Below are positions 1-8,387 of a stretch of DNA of 11,654 nucleotides, piece by piece; the first letter of the stretch is position 1; every line of letters begins with the position of its first letter. The translations under genes and the position numbers were made by a program. The notes under the pieces are model-generated. The model was given only the letters and a program-made list of their open reading frames with translations. It was not told the origin of the DNA and made no database searches. Source of the DNA: Pseudonocardiales bacterium (GTDB taxonomy: Bacteria > Actinomycetota > Actinomycetes > Mycobacteriales > Jatrophihabitantaceae). The stretch is from NCBI GenBank assembly GCA_030840415.1, contig JAVEEO010000129.1:1-11654 (forward strand), in the 5' to 3' direction.

Positions 1-24
1 CCCGCGCGATCGGCAGGATTATTC

Positions 25-726
25 CTAGATCGCTCCGCTGACCGCCCGCAGGTGCTCGCGGAAGGTCAGCGAAGGGTTGCGCGAGCGCTCGTCCAGGTAC
101 TCGGCGAACCGGACCTGCTCGCGCAGCGACACGCCGCCGCGCATCCGGTCGGCCTGCCCCCGCTCGGTATCGCGGATCCGCTCGGCGACCGCGAAGACCT
201 CCTCGGCCCGTGCCAGTGGCACGAACAGCACGCCGTCCTCGTCGCCGGCCACCAAATCCTCACGTCCCACCAACCACTCCCCGACGGTCGCACTCTCCAG
301 CGCGTCCGGTGGCCGGACGCCCGGACGCAGCGGCCCGGTCGGAATCGCGCCCATGCTGAACACCGGCAAACCGATCGCCCGGACGTCGACGGTGTCGCGG
401 TGCAGCCCCCAGATCACCAAGCCGGCCAGCCCCGCCCCGGCCGCCTCCAGCACCACCAGGTCACCGACGCAGGAGGCGTCGGACCGGCCGCCGTCGTCGA
501 CCACCAGCACGTCACCCGGACCGGCGTCCTGCAGTGCCTCCAGGAAGATGTCGACGCTGCCCACGTGCCGGGCCGGCAGCACCCGGCCGGCCAGCCGGTC
601 CCCCGCCACCACCGATTTCACTGACGCCGGGGCGCAACGCACCGTCACCCCGAGGCGCACGCAGGCGTCGGCGAGGTGGGCGGTGGTCAGCCCCGCGAAC
701 CGCTGGGCGAGTTCCTCGGACTTCAT
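25..726 (-). CDS. RraA family protein (HMG/CHA aldolase-like)
   Basis: Predicted cytoplasmic protein of 233 aa in the RraA / class II 4-hydroxy-4-methyl-2-oxoglutarate aldolase superfamily. Members are either divalent-metal pyruvate aldolases/oxaloacetate decarboxylases or, in enterobacteria, inhibitors of RNase E. Seen: an N-terminal segment with LTTAHLADAC (13-22), the core GDVLVVDDGG (71-80), a GDL turn (88-90), then GLHRDTVDV (107-115). That last motif contains the Arg110-Asp111-x2-Asp114 arrangement used by the aldolases for substrate and metal. A further conserved block is DLVAGDEDGVLFVP (157-170). A C-terminal tail of about 40 residues, longer than in E. coli RraA, is usual in the roughly 230-aa actinobacterial subgroup. 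The ATG at 726 is chosen because GAAGGAG (733-739) lies 6 nt upstream; an in-frame ATG at 732 would sit directly on that site. It is divergent from the amylosucrase gene. The motif favours aldolase chemistry over RNase control, but the substrate is unknown. Confidence 0.88.
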   Translation of the reverse strand: MKSEELAQRFAGLTTAHLADACVRLGVTVRCAPASVKSVVAGDRLAGRVLPARHVGSVDIFLEALQDAGPGDVLVVDDGGRSDASCVGDLVVLEAAGAGLAGLVIWGLHRDTVDVRAIGLPVFSMGAIPTGPLRPGVRPPDALESATVGEWLVGREDLVAGDEDGVLFVPLARAEEVFAVAERIRDTERGQADRMRGGVSLREQVRFAEYLDERSRNPSLTFREHLRAVSGAI

Positions 727-732
727 GCACAT

Positions 733-739
733 CTCCTTC
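733..739 (-). promoter_or_regulatory. Shine-Dalgarno site of the RraA-family gene
   Basis: GAAGGAG on the minus strand, 6 nt before the ATG at 726. It decides between the ATGs at 726 and 732 in favour of 726. It also contrasts with the divergent amylosucrase gene, which has no such site. Confidence 0.75.
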
Positions 740-759
740 GGCTGAGATCCAACGCCTGG

Positions 760-771
760 ATTCGAACGAAT
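760..771. repeat. Small inverted repeat in the rraA/amylosucrase intergenic region
   Basis: ATTCG-AA-CGAAT is a perfect 5-bp inverted repeat with a 2-bp centre. It lies 34 bp upstream of the RraA-family start codon, in the region where that gene's promoter should be. It is a candidate operator only; no regulator gene is adjacent, and a 10-bp match can arise by chance. Confidence 0.35.
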
Positions 772-823
772 GCGACGGGGAGCCTGCCGCGGGGCACCCG
801 TCCCGCCGGTCAGGGTTTGGCCA

Positions 824-833
824 CACCCGGGTG
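824..833. repeat. CACCCGGGTG palindrome upstream of the amylosucrase gene
   Basis: A perfect 10-bp palindrome that ends 9 bp before the putative -10 box of the amylosucrase gene, so it would lie in the core promoter spacer. A repressor bound there would block initiation. In a genome this GC-rich such palindromes are fairly common, so the operator role is a guess. Confidence 0.3.
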
Positions 834-842
834 AGCAGCGAC

Positions 843-848
843 GATAGT
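843..848 (+). promoter_or_regulatory. Putative -10 box for leaderless amylosucrase transcript
   Basis: GATAGT lies 4 nt before the ATG at 853, and no purine-rich Shine-Dalgarno site is visible in the preceding 25 nt. The box and the missing site fit transcription beginning at or next to the start codon, a common arrangement in actinobacteria. The match to TAnnnT is imperfect, the gap to the ATG is slightly short, and no convincing -35 is seen. Confidence 0.35.
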
Positions 849-852
849 CCCC

Positions 853-2766
853 ATGCTCAGCTCCCAGCAGCCCGGCGGTGCGCTCGAGGCCACCCTGCTC
901 GCCGCGGTCGAGTCCAGACTGGCCGACTGCCCGGACCGGGAGCTGTTCCTGCTGCGCCTGCACCGCTGGTGGCCCGACCTGCGCGACGGGCTGGCCCCGG
1001 TCTACCCGTCCGGGGTCGAGGACCTCGCGCTGCGCCTGCTGCTGCTGGCAGCCGACGCCTACGCCGGCCGGGAGGCCGAGCTGAAACGCCTGGACCTGAT
1101 CCGCGGGCTGGAGCCGGACTGGTTCCAGCAGCCGGCGATGATGGGCTACGCCGCCTACGCCGACCGGTTCGCGGGCACCCTGGCCGGGGTCGCCGACCGG
1201 GTCGACTACCTGCGCGAGCTCGGCGTGACCTACCTGCACCTGATGCCGCTGCTGCGGCCCCGGGAGGGTGACAGCGACGGCGGGTACGCGGTGGCCGACT
1301 ACCGCGACATCCGTCCCGACCTCGGCACGGTCGAGGACCTGCGGGAGCTGGCTCGCACCCTGCGCGGAGCCGGCATCAGCCTGGTGCTCGACCTCGTCCT
1401 CAACCACGTCGCCCGCGAACATCCCTGGGCACAGGCCGCCCGTGCGGGCGAGGCGAGCTATCGTGCCTACTTCCACACCTTCGCCGACCGCGAGCTGCCC
1501 GACGCCTACGAGCAGGCGCTGCCCGAGGTCTTCCCCGACTTCGCGCCCGGCAACTTCAGCTGGGACGACGAGCTGCGGGCCTGGGTCTGGACGACGTTCA
1601 ACGACTTCCAGTGGGACGTCAACTGGTCCAATCCCGACGTCTTCGTCGAATACGCCGACATCCTGTTCTTCCTCGCCAACGCCGGCGTGGAGGTGGTCCG
1701 GCTGGACGCGATCGCCTTCCTGTGGAAGCGGCTGGGCACCGACTGCCAGAACCAGGCCGAGGTGCACGCCATCACCCAGGCGCTGCACGCGCTGACCCGG
1801 ATCGTCTGCCCGGCGCTGCTGTTCAAGGCCGAGGCGATCGTGGGACCGGCCGACCTGGTGCACTACCTGGGCCAGGGCCCGCACTACGGCAAGGTCAGCG
1901 ATCTGGCCTATCACAACAGCCTGATGGTGCAGACCTGGTCGATGCTGGCAGCCGGCGACGCCCGGCTGGCCGCGCATGCGCTCGGGCACCTGCCTCCGGC
2001 GCCGTCCACCACCGCCTGGATCAGCTACGTCCGCGGCCACGACGACATCGGCTGGGCCATCGACGACGGCGATGCCGCCGCGGTGGGCCTGTCCGGGCAC
2101 GCGCACCGGGCGTTCCTGTCCGACTACTACTGCGGCCGGTTTCCCGGCGGGGCCGCCCGCGGGCTGGTCTTCCAGGCCAACCCGGCGACCGGTGACCGGC
2201 GGATCAGCGGCACCTCGGCCAGCCTGGCCGGCATCGAGGCCGGCGACGCCCACGGCGTCGCGCGGGTGCTGCTGGCGCACGCGCTGGCCTTCGGCTGGGG
2301 CGGCATTCCGGTGATCTGGTCCGGTGACGAGCTGGCGATGGTCAACGATCCGCACTGGGCGGCCGAGCCGGGGCACGCCGGCGACAACCGCTGGACGCAC
2401 CGGCCGCGGCTCACCGAGGCCGACCTGGCCCGGCGTGCCGACCCGGCCGACCCGGCCGGTCAGGTGTTCGCCGGCCTGCGGGCCCTGGCGCGGGCCCGGG
2501 CCCGGATACCGCACCTGGATGCCTCGGTCGGCAGCGAGATCCCGCCGCTGGCCGACCCGGGCGTGCTGCCGGTGCTGCGGCGGCATCCGCTGGGCCCCCT
2601 GCTCGGCCTCTACAACGTCACCGCCGGCTGGCGGCCGTTCCCCTGGTGGCGGCTGGCCGAACTCGGCATCGCCGAGCCGTGGGACGCGCGGGCCGATACC
2701 GGGGTCAAGCCCGGCGAGGACGGCAATCTCTGGCTGGCCCCGTACCAGGCGTGCTGGATCGTCTGA
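853..2766 (+). CDS. Amylosucrase (GH13 subfamily 4)
   Basis: Predicted amylosucrase, 637 aa, about the same length as the Neisseria polysaccharea enzyme. It transfers glucose from sucrose onto alpha-1,4-glucan, releasing fructose. No signal peptide or membrane segment is seen, so it is probably cytoplasmic. Seen: an alpha-helical N-terminal domain (about 1-90); the (beta/alpha)8 barrel with DSDGGYA (140-146) and LVLNH (181-185); the nucleophile Asp285 in VVRLDAIAF; acid/base Glu327 in FKAEAIV; and the stabilising Asp397 in RGHDDIGW. Asp142 and Arg513 match the pair that closes the glucose pocket in the Neisseria enzyme. A B'-type insertion follows about residue 400, and a small beta-sandwich ends the protein with [10 protein letters not shown]. 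The start has no Shine-Dalgarno site, and transcription may be leaderless. No sucrose transporter lies nearby. The sister activity sucrose hydrolase is possible, but the length and pocket residues favour amylosucrase. Confidence 0.93.
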   Translation: MLSSQQPGGALEATLLAAVESRLADCPDRELFLLRLHRWWPDLRDGLAPVYPSGVEDLALRLLLLAADAYAGREAELKRLDLIRGLEPDWFQQPAMMGYAAYADRFAGTLAGVADRVDYLRELGVTYLHLMPLLRPREGDSDGGYAVADYRDIRPDLGTVEDLRELARTLRGAGISLVLDLVLNHVAREHPWAQAARAGEASYRAYFHTFADRELPDAYEQALPEVFPDFAPGNFSWDDELRAWVWTTFNDFQWDVNWSNPDVFVEYADILFFLANAGVEVVRLDAIAFLWKRLGTDCQNQAEVHAITQALHALTRIVCPALLFKAEAIVGPADLVHYLGQGPHYGKVSDLAYHNSLMVQTWSMLAAGDARLAAHALGHLPPAPSTTAWISYVRGHDDIGWAIDDGDAAAVGLSGHAHRAFLSDYYCGRFPGGAARGLVFQANPATGDRRISGTSASLAGIEAGDAHGVARVLLAHALAFGWGGIPVIWSGDELAMVNDPHWAAEPGHAGDNRWTHRPRLTEADLARRADPADPAGQVFAGLRALARARARIPHLDASVGSEIPPLADPGVLPVLRRHPLGPLLGLYNVTAGWRPFPWWRLAELGIAEPWDARADTGVKPGEDGNLWLAPYQACWIV

Positions 2767-2805
2767 CGGCCACCGCTGCCGGGTTGGCAACGGTGGCCGT
2801 CAGAC
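2761..2805. terminator. Bidirectional hairpin terminator between amylosucrase and MFS genes
   Basis: A perfect 15-bp inverted repeat: GTCTGACGGCCACCG (2761-2775) pairs with CGGTGGCCGTCAGAC (2791-2805). The 15-nt loop can fold further, with TGCC (2777-2780) pairing GGCA (2786-2789), giving a near 19-bp stem. The amylosucrase stop codon (2764-2766) lies inside the left arm, and the convergent transporter gene ends 13 bp beyond the right arm. There is no U-tract, as is common for actinobacterial hairpin terminators. The symmetry lets it serve both genes. Confidence 0.85.
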
Positions 2806-2818
2806 GGCGGCGGGTGGC

Positions 2819-4318
2819 TCAGGCCTCGACCAGTACCGGCTCGGGCTGCCGGCTGGCGACCCGCCCCGCCGGCCTGGGTGCCCGGACCGCCACCGCGACC
2901 AGCGCGATGGCGGCGATCAGGAACACGGCCGCCGCGGTGAAGGCGCGGTCGGCGGCGTAGACGAAGACCTGGTCGGCGCCGGCCAGCGGGTTGGACGCGG
3001 CGTGCTTGCTGGCCGAGCCGAACACCGTCACCAGCGCGGCGACCCCGACGGTGCCGCCCAGCTGCTGGGTGACGTTGACCAGGCCCGAGGCGGCACCGGC
3101 GTCGGCCGGCGCGACACCGGCCAGGGCCGCCGAGGTGAGGGTCAGGAACGACAATCCGTTGCCCATGCCGAACAGCAGCAGGCAGCCAAGCACCGTGAGG
3201 TAGGTCGAGTCGGCACTCAGCCGGCTGGCGACCAGCAGCCCCAGTGCGGACAGGCCCACGCCTGTCAGCATCAGCAGCTTGCCGTTGACCCGCTGCACCA
3301 GCACCCGGCTGGCGAACTGCGAGGTGGTCAGCACCGTCAGCGGGATCGGCAGGAACGCGAACCCGGTCTGCAGCGGGCTGTAGCCCAGCACGTCCTGCAG
3401 GAACTGGGTGAGGAAGAAGAACATCCCGAACATGCCGGCGAACAGCAGGCCGCGGGCCACGTTGGCTCCGCTGCGGCTGGCGTTGGCCAGCAGCCGCAGC
3501 GGCGTAATCGGCTCCTCGGCGCGGAGCTCGACCAGCAGGAAGGCGGCCAGCAGCAGGACGCCGACGATGAAGGAGGCCAGCGTCAGCCGGTCCGACCAGC
3601 CGTCGGTGGCGGCGCGCACCAGGCCGAAGACCAGCGCGCCCATGCCGAAGGTGGAGGTGAAGGCACCGGCCAGGTCGAAGCGGCCGCTGTGCCGCGCGGT
3701 CTCGGGCAGCACCAGCCGGCCGATCGCGTAGACGACCACCCCGATCGGGACGTTGACGAACAGCACCCAGCGCCAGGACGTCCACTCGGTGAGCATGCCG
3801 CCGGCGATCAGGCCGATCGCGCCACCGCCGATGGACACCACGGTGAACAGGGCGATCGCCCGGATCCGCTCCCGGCCCTCCGGGAACATGGTGGCCAGCA
3901 GTGCCAGCGAGGACGGGGCGGCCAGCGCGCCGCCGACGCCCTGCAGCGCGCGGGCGGCCAGCAGGAACCAGCCGGTGGTGGCGAAGCCGCCGACCAGGGA
4001 GGCCAGGGTGAAGATCGCGATGCCGGCCAGGAAGGTCATCCGGCGGCCCAGCAGGTCGCCGGCCCGGGCACCGAGCAGCAGCAGGCCGCCGAAGGTCAGC
4101 GTGTAGGCGTTGAGTACCCAGGACAGCTGAGCGTCGGAGAAGTGCAGCGCGGTCTTCATGTCGGGCAGTGCGACGTTCACGATCGTCGAGTCCAGCACCA
4201 CCATGAGCTGGCAGCTCAGGATGACGGCCAGGACGATCGAGGCCCGGGTGATGCGACGGCGGTGGGCGAACTCGCTCGCGGTATCGCGGTAGCGGCTGTG
4301 CAGTGTGGCAGAGGACAT
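2819..4318 (-). CDS. MFS drug exporter, DHA2 (EmrB/QacA) family
   Basis: Predicted inner-membrane proton-driven exporter of 499 aa with about 14 hydrophobic segments, the usual size for DHA2 drug:H+ antiporters. Seen: the family signature LDSTIVNVALP (42-52) in helix 1; motif A, GARAGDLLGRR (83-93), after helix 2; motif B, LLAARALQGVGGA (119-131), with Arg123; and the antiporter motif C region SIGGGAIGLIAGG (162-174). WRWVLFVNVPIG (182-193) is typical of the group. The N-terminus is a charged stretch (about 1-25) and the C-terminus a short polar tail. ATG 4318 starts just before this conserved part; its only Shine-Dalgarno candidate, GAGAGG (4331-4336), is 12 nt away, so initiation is uncertain. 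It is divergent from a TetR gene, the standard layout for a repressor-controlled efflux pump. The substrate cannot be read from sequence. Confidence 0.93.
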   Translation of the reverse strand: MSSATLHSRYRDTASEFAHRRRITRASIVLAVILSCQLMVVLDSTIVNVALPDMKTALHFSDAQLSWVLNAYTLTFGGLLLLGARAGDLLGRRMTFLAGIAIFTLASLVGGFATTGWFLLAARALQGVGGALAAPSSLALLATMFPEGRERIRAIALFTVVSIGGGAIGLIAGGMLTEWTSWRWVLFVNVPIGVVVYAIGRLVLPETARHSGRFDLAGAFTSTFGMGALVFGLVRAATDGWSDRLTLASFIVGVLLLAAFLLVELRAEEPITPLRLLANASRSGANVARGLLFAGMFGMFFFLTQFLQDVLGYSPLQTGFAFLPIPLTVLTTSQFASRVLVQRVNGKLLMLTGVGLSALGLLVASRLSADSTYLTVLGCLLLFGMGNGLSFLTLTSAALAGVAPADAGAASGLVNVTQQLGGTVGVAALVTVFGSASKHAASNPLAGADQVFVYAADRAFTAAAVFLIAAIALVAVAVRAPRPAGRVASRQPEPVLVEA

Positions 4319-4338
4319 CTGTCGGTTCGACCTCTCGA

Positions 4339-4344
4339 AAGATA
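4339..4344 (-). promoter_or_regulatory. Putative -10 box of the MFS exporter gene
   Basis: TATCTT on the minus strand, about 20 nt before the ATG at 4318, fits TAnnnT and gives a very short leader. No -35 match is seen, but the phased repeats at 4364-4441 begin just upstream, where a repressor could act. Assigned by position only. Confidence 0.35.
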
Positions 4345-4363
4345 AGCTGGAAAGCGGAAGCTC

Positions 4364-4441
4364 CCTCCAGTTACGATACGGAGGATGCCTCCGGTTATGC
4401 AAGTCGGCACGGAATGAGTGATGCAAGTGGGCACCGGATGA
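4364..4441. promoter_or_regulatory. 24-bp-phased repeats, putative TetR operator region
   Basis: Two pairs of direct repeats, both offset by exactly 24 bp, fill the region between the divergent genes. CCTCCAGTTACG (4364-4375) recurs as CCTCCGGTTATG (4388-4399), with 10 of 12 identical. The 21 bases at 4397-4417 starting ATGCAAGTCGGCAC recur at 4421-4441 starting ATGCAAGTGGGCAC, with 18 of 21 identical. In addition CGGAGG-ATG-CCTCCG (4379-4393) is a perfect 6-bp inverted repeat. Two helical turns plus a little between copies suits several regulator dimers on one DNA face. The likely user is the adjacent TetR protein, controlling both its own gene and the exporter. The role is inferred; the repeats are seen. 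Confidence 0.6.
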
Positions 4442-4465
4442 CCGGTATCGGGCCGGGAGAGGGAA

Positions 4466-4471
4466 TATTCT
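4466..4471 (+). promoter_or_regulatory. Putative -10 box for leaderless tetR transcript
   Basis: TATTCT ends 6 nt before the ATG at 4478, so transcription would start on or next to the start codon. The only purine run nearby, GAGG, is 2 nt from the ATG, too close for a normal Shine-Dalgarno site. No clear -35 is seen. Confidence 0.45.
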
Positions 4472-4477
4472 GAGGCG

Positions 4478-5107
4478 ATGAGTACGCAGCAGGTGGCCGC
4501 CGAACCGGCGGGCAGCGATGCGGCGGTCGAGCGCACGATCGGCTCCGGCGCGGCCGAGCGCCCGATGCGCGCCGACGCGCGCCGTAACTACGAACGCGTA
4601 CTGAAGGCTGCCCGGGACGTGCTGGCCGACCGGGGCAGCGAGGCGACCATGGAAGAGATCGCCAAGCGCGCCGACGTCGGCGTCGGAACGCTCTACCGGC
4701 ACTTTCCGCGCCGGATCGACCTGGTCGAGGCGGTCTACCGCGAGGACGTAGAGGGCCTGGCCGCGCTGGCCGTCAGGGTGAGCACCGAGACCGAGCCCTG
4801 GGACGCGCTGGTCGAGTGGCTGCACGGCTTCGTCCGGTACGGCCGGTCCAAGCGGGCGTTCCTCACCGAGCTGCACGAGGCGTTCGAGAAGTCTCCCGAC
4901 CTCGCGCTGCGCTCCCGGGAGCGGATCGGCGAGGCGGCTGAACTGGTGCTGACCCGCGCCCAGCAGGCCGGCGTGGCGCGCGAGGACATCGATGGCTCGG
5001 ACCTGATGCAGCTGGTCGGCGGCATGTGCATGGCCCGCACCGCGACCCCCGACCGCAACGAACGGCTGCTGGACCTGGTGCTGGACGGCATCCGCCGCCC
5101 CCGGTAA
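4478..5107 (+). CDS. TetR family transcriptional regulator
   Basis: Predicted DNA-binding repressor of 209 aa. Seen: after a loose 30-residue N-terminal extension, a TetR N-terminal helix-turn-helix domain (about 36-85), with RVLKAARDVLADRG (40-53), TMEEIAKRADVGVGTLYRHF (57-76) and a trailing helix. The C-terminal ligand domain begins PWDALVEWLHGFVRYGRSKRA (107-127) and resembles the SbtR-like C-terminal group. The gene is divergent from the DHA2 exporter across 159 bp of phased repeats, so the simplest reading is a local repressor of the exporter that is relieved by an exported compound. The ATG at 4478 is preferred because a -10 box stands 6 nt upstream (leaderless). An in-frame ATG at 4565 would also leave the whole domain intact and cannot be excluded. 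The inducer is unknown. Confidence 0.92.
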   Translation: MSTQQVAAEPAGSDAAVERTIGSGAAERPMRADARRNYERVLKAARDVLADRGSEATMEEIAKRADVGVGTLYRHFPRRIDLVEAVYREDVEGLAALAVRVSTETEPWDALVEWLHGFVRYGRSKRAFLTELHEAFEKSPDLALRSRERIGEAAELVLTRAQQAGVAREDIDGSDLMQLVGGMCMARTATPDRNERLLDLVLDGIRRPR

Positions 5108-5113
5108 GTCCCC

Positions 5114-5119
5114 TAGACT
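5114..5119 (+). promoter_or_regulatory. TAGACT -10 box for leaderless def transcript
   Basis: TAGACT, a strong actinobacterial -10 form, begins 6 nt after the tetR stop codon and ends 8 nt before the ATG at 5128. No Shine-Dalgarno site fits between them. This gives peptide deformylase its own start of transcription independent of the tetR message. The -35 would lie inside tetR and is not obvious. Confidence 0.55.
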
Positions 5120-5127
5120 TCCGCACT

Positions 5128-5667
5128 ATGTCTGGTTCTGCCCGCCCGGTGGTCATCGTCGGTAACCCGGTGCTGCACACCCCCACCGCCCAGGTCACCG
5201 AGTTCGACCAGTCGCTGGCCGACCTGATCGACGACCTGTTCGCCACCATGTACGTGGCCGAGGGCGTGGGCCTGGCCGCCACCCAGATCGGCGTCGGGCT
5301 CTCGGTCTTCGTCTACGACTGCCACGACCACGAGGGCGTGCAGCACAAGGGCCACCTGGTCAACCCCCGGATCATCGCCACCGCCGGCCCGGAGGAGAAG
5401 CTGGAAGAGGGCTGCCTGTCAGTTCCCGGCCCGTACGCCGTGCTCGGCCGGCCCTTCTCGGTGACCGTGGCCGGCCAGGACCTGCACGGCGAGCCGCTGA
5501 CGGTCACCGGCACCGGCTTTCTGGCCCGCTGCCTGATGCACGAGGCCGAACACCTGGCCGGCACCCTCTACATCGACCACCTCAACCGGCGCCGCCGCAA
5601 CCGGGTGCTGGCCGAGATCGAGCCGTACCCGTGGAACGCGCCGCTGCCCGAAGCGCTGCCGTCCTGA
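5128..5667 (+). CDS. def: Peptide deformylase
   Basis: Predicted metal-dependent hydrolase of 179 aa that removes the formyl group from the N-terminal methionine of new proteins at the ribosome. All three family motifs are present: motif 1 GVGLAATQIG (46-55), motif 2 EGCLSVP (94-100) with metal ligand Cys96, and motif 3 HEAEH (138-142) with ligands His138 and His142 and catalytic Glu139. Motif 3 has Glu141 where many deformylases have Asp (HExDH), a conservative change. The start at 5128 gives the normal N-terminus (ARPVVIVGNPVL). An upstream in-frame ATG at 5026 would run back into tetR and add a low-complexity stretch unlike the family, so it is rejected. The gene follows tetR by 20 bp but carries its own -10 box. 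It converges with asd. Confidence 0.96.
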   Translation: MSGSARPVVIVGNPVLHTPTAQVTEFDQSLADLIDDLFATMYVAEGVGLAATQIGVGLSVFVYDCHDHEGVQHKGHLVNPRIIATAGPEEKLEEGCLSVPGPYAVLGRPFSVTVAGQDLHGEPLTVTGTGFLARCLMHEAEHLAGTLYIDHLNRRRRNRVLAEIEPYPWNAPLPEALPS

Positions 5668-5680
5668 CCGATCGGGACGG
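5659..5680. terminator. Short hairpin at the end of def
   Basis: CCGTCC (5659-5664) and GGACGG (5675-5680) form a 6-bp stem with a 10-nt loop that starts at the def stop codon. The stem is too short to be convincing alone. It probably acts, if at all, together with the hairpin at 5703-5729 between the convergent def and asd genes. Confidence 0.35.
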
Positions 5681-5702
5681 ACAAGATCAGCCGGGTTCGA
5701 CA

Positions 5703-5729
5703 GGCCTGCGACCAGTCAGCCGGCAGGCC
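5703..5729. terminator. Hairpin between convergent def and asd
   Basis: GGCCTGC (5703-5709) pairs perfectly with GCAGGCC (5723-5729) around a 13-nt loop. It lies 35 bp after the def stop and 11 bp after the asd stop, so it could end transcription from either side. There is no U-tract. Support is the pairing and the position between convergent genes. Confidence 0.5.
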
Positions 5730-5740
5730 GGGCCGACGGG

Positions 5741-8058
<2,318 letters not shown>

Positions 8059-8065
8059 GGTGGTT

Positions 8066-8070
8066 CCTCC
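8066..8070 (-). promoter_or_regulatory. Shine-Dalgarno site of lysC
   Basis: GGAGG on the minus strand, 7 nt before the GTG at 8058. It fixes that GTG as the lysC start, rather than the upstream in-frame codon at 8100. Confidence 0.85.
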
Positions 8071-8075
8071 AGAGC

Positions 8076-8089
8076 TGTTGCCGGCAACA
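8076..8089. repeat. 14-bp perfect palindrome in the lysC leader
   Basis: TGTTGCCGGCAACA reads the same on both strands. It lies between the putative lysC transcription start (about 8095) and the Shine-Dalgarno site at 8066-8070. It could be a repressor operator just downstream of the start, or form a small RNA hairpin (5-bp stem, 4-nt loop) 5 nt before the ribosome site. No known regulator is recognised from it. Confidence 0.5.
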
Positions 8090-8101
8090 CGGCCGGGCAC
8101 C

Positions 8102-8107
8102 AGTCTA
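8102..8107 (-). promoter_or_regulatory. TAGACT -10 box of the lysC-asd operon
   Basis: TAGACT on the minus strand gives a predicted transcription start near 8095 and a leader of about 37 nt that contains the palindrome at 8076-8089 and the GGAGG site. The same hexamer serves def. The -35 region (about 8124-8131) has no good match to TTGACA. This promoter lies just downstream of the hipA fragment, so lysC need not depend on the hipB message. Confidence 0.5.
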
Positions 8108-8237
8108 AACGGCGCTGGTGCGGCGAAGCGCGGTCGCGGCGTCGAGGGTCAGTCCGGAAGACGCCGAGCTGCCCGTCGCGGCTGGCCCGGGCCCGAGCGG
8201 GTCGCCGGTGTCGAGTCGCCTGGACCGTGCGGCGACG

Positions 8238-8387
8238 CAGCGAGCAGGACAGCAAGGGCGTCTCCACGGCATGGTCAGCGACCACCGACTCGTCGTAGAC
8301 GATCCTGACCCTGTTCCCTCGTGCGGGTGTCACGGTGCGAGCCACCAGCTTGTCGGCAAGCCACAGGTCGAGTTCCATGCGGATCAT
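8238..8387 (-). pseudogene. HipA N-terminal fragment (truncated toxin or HipS-like)
   Basis: The ATG at 8387 overlaps the hipB stop as ATGA, the classic hipB-hipA junction; an ATG at 8378 is an alternative start. The first 50 codons look like the N-terminal subdomain of HipA Ser/Thr kinase toxins: ELDLWLADKLVART (5-18), RVRIVYDESVVADHA (26-40), then TPLLSCSL (43-50). After that the family's usual FLEGLLPEG region and the whole kinase domain are absent. The frame stays open to 7908, but what follows is an Arg-rich translation that runs into lysC in another frame and looks non-coding. The other two frames close at 8149 and 8105 without recognisable HipA sequence. Intact HipA is roughly 400 aa, so most of the gene is gone, probably by deletion next to lysC. 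Alternatively it is a small HipS-like protein (the free N-terminal subdomain of HipBST systems) lacking its kinase. Confidence 0.55.

Noticed and set aside
731..790. tRNA T-arm-like sequence on the minus strand (GTTCGAATCC near 755-766)
   Set aside because: No D-arm, anticodon arm or acceptor pairing can be built around it. It is only the ATTCGAACGAAT inverted repeat, and there is no support for an attachment site.
25..2790. A 921-codon open minus-strand frame opposite the whole amylosucrase gene, continuous with the RraA-family gene
   Set aside because: The antisense part is low-complexity, rich in Gly, Arg, Val, Gln and Pro, with no domain. It is the usual stop-free antisense frame of a high-GC gene. 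Only the last 233 codons, after a proper Shine-Dalgarno site, are real.
2324..4345. A 673-codon open plus-strand frame across the end of amylosucrase and opposite the exporter
   Set aside because: It crosses a strong terminator hairpin, overlaps two well-supported genes, and its product is a Gln/Gly/Arg-rich composition artefact.
5026..5127. Upstream start for peptide deformylase inside tetR
   Set aside because: It would add 34 Pro/Arg-rich residues absent from the family, and a TAGACT box stands directly before the ATG at 5128.
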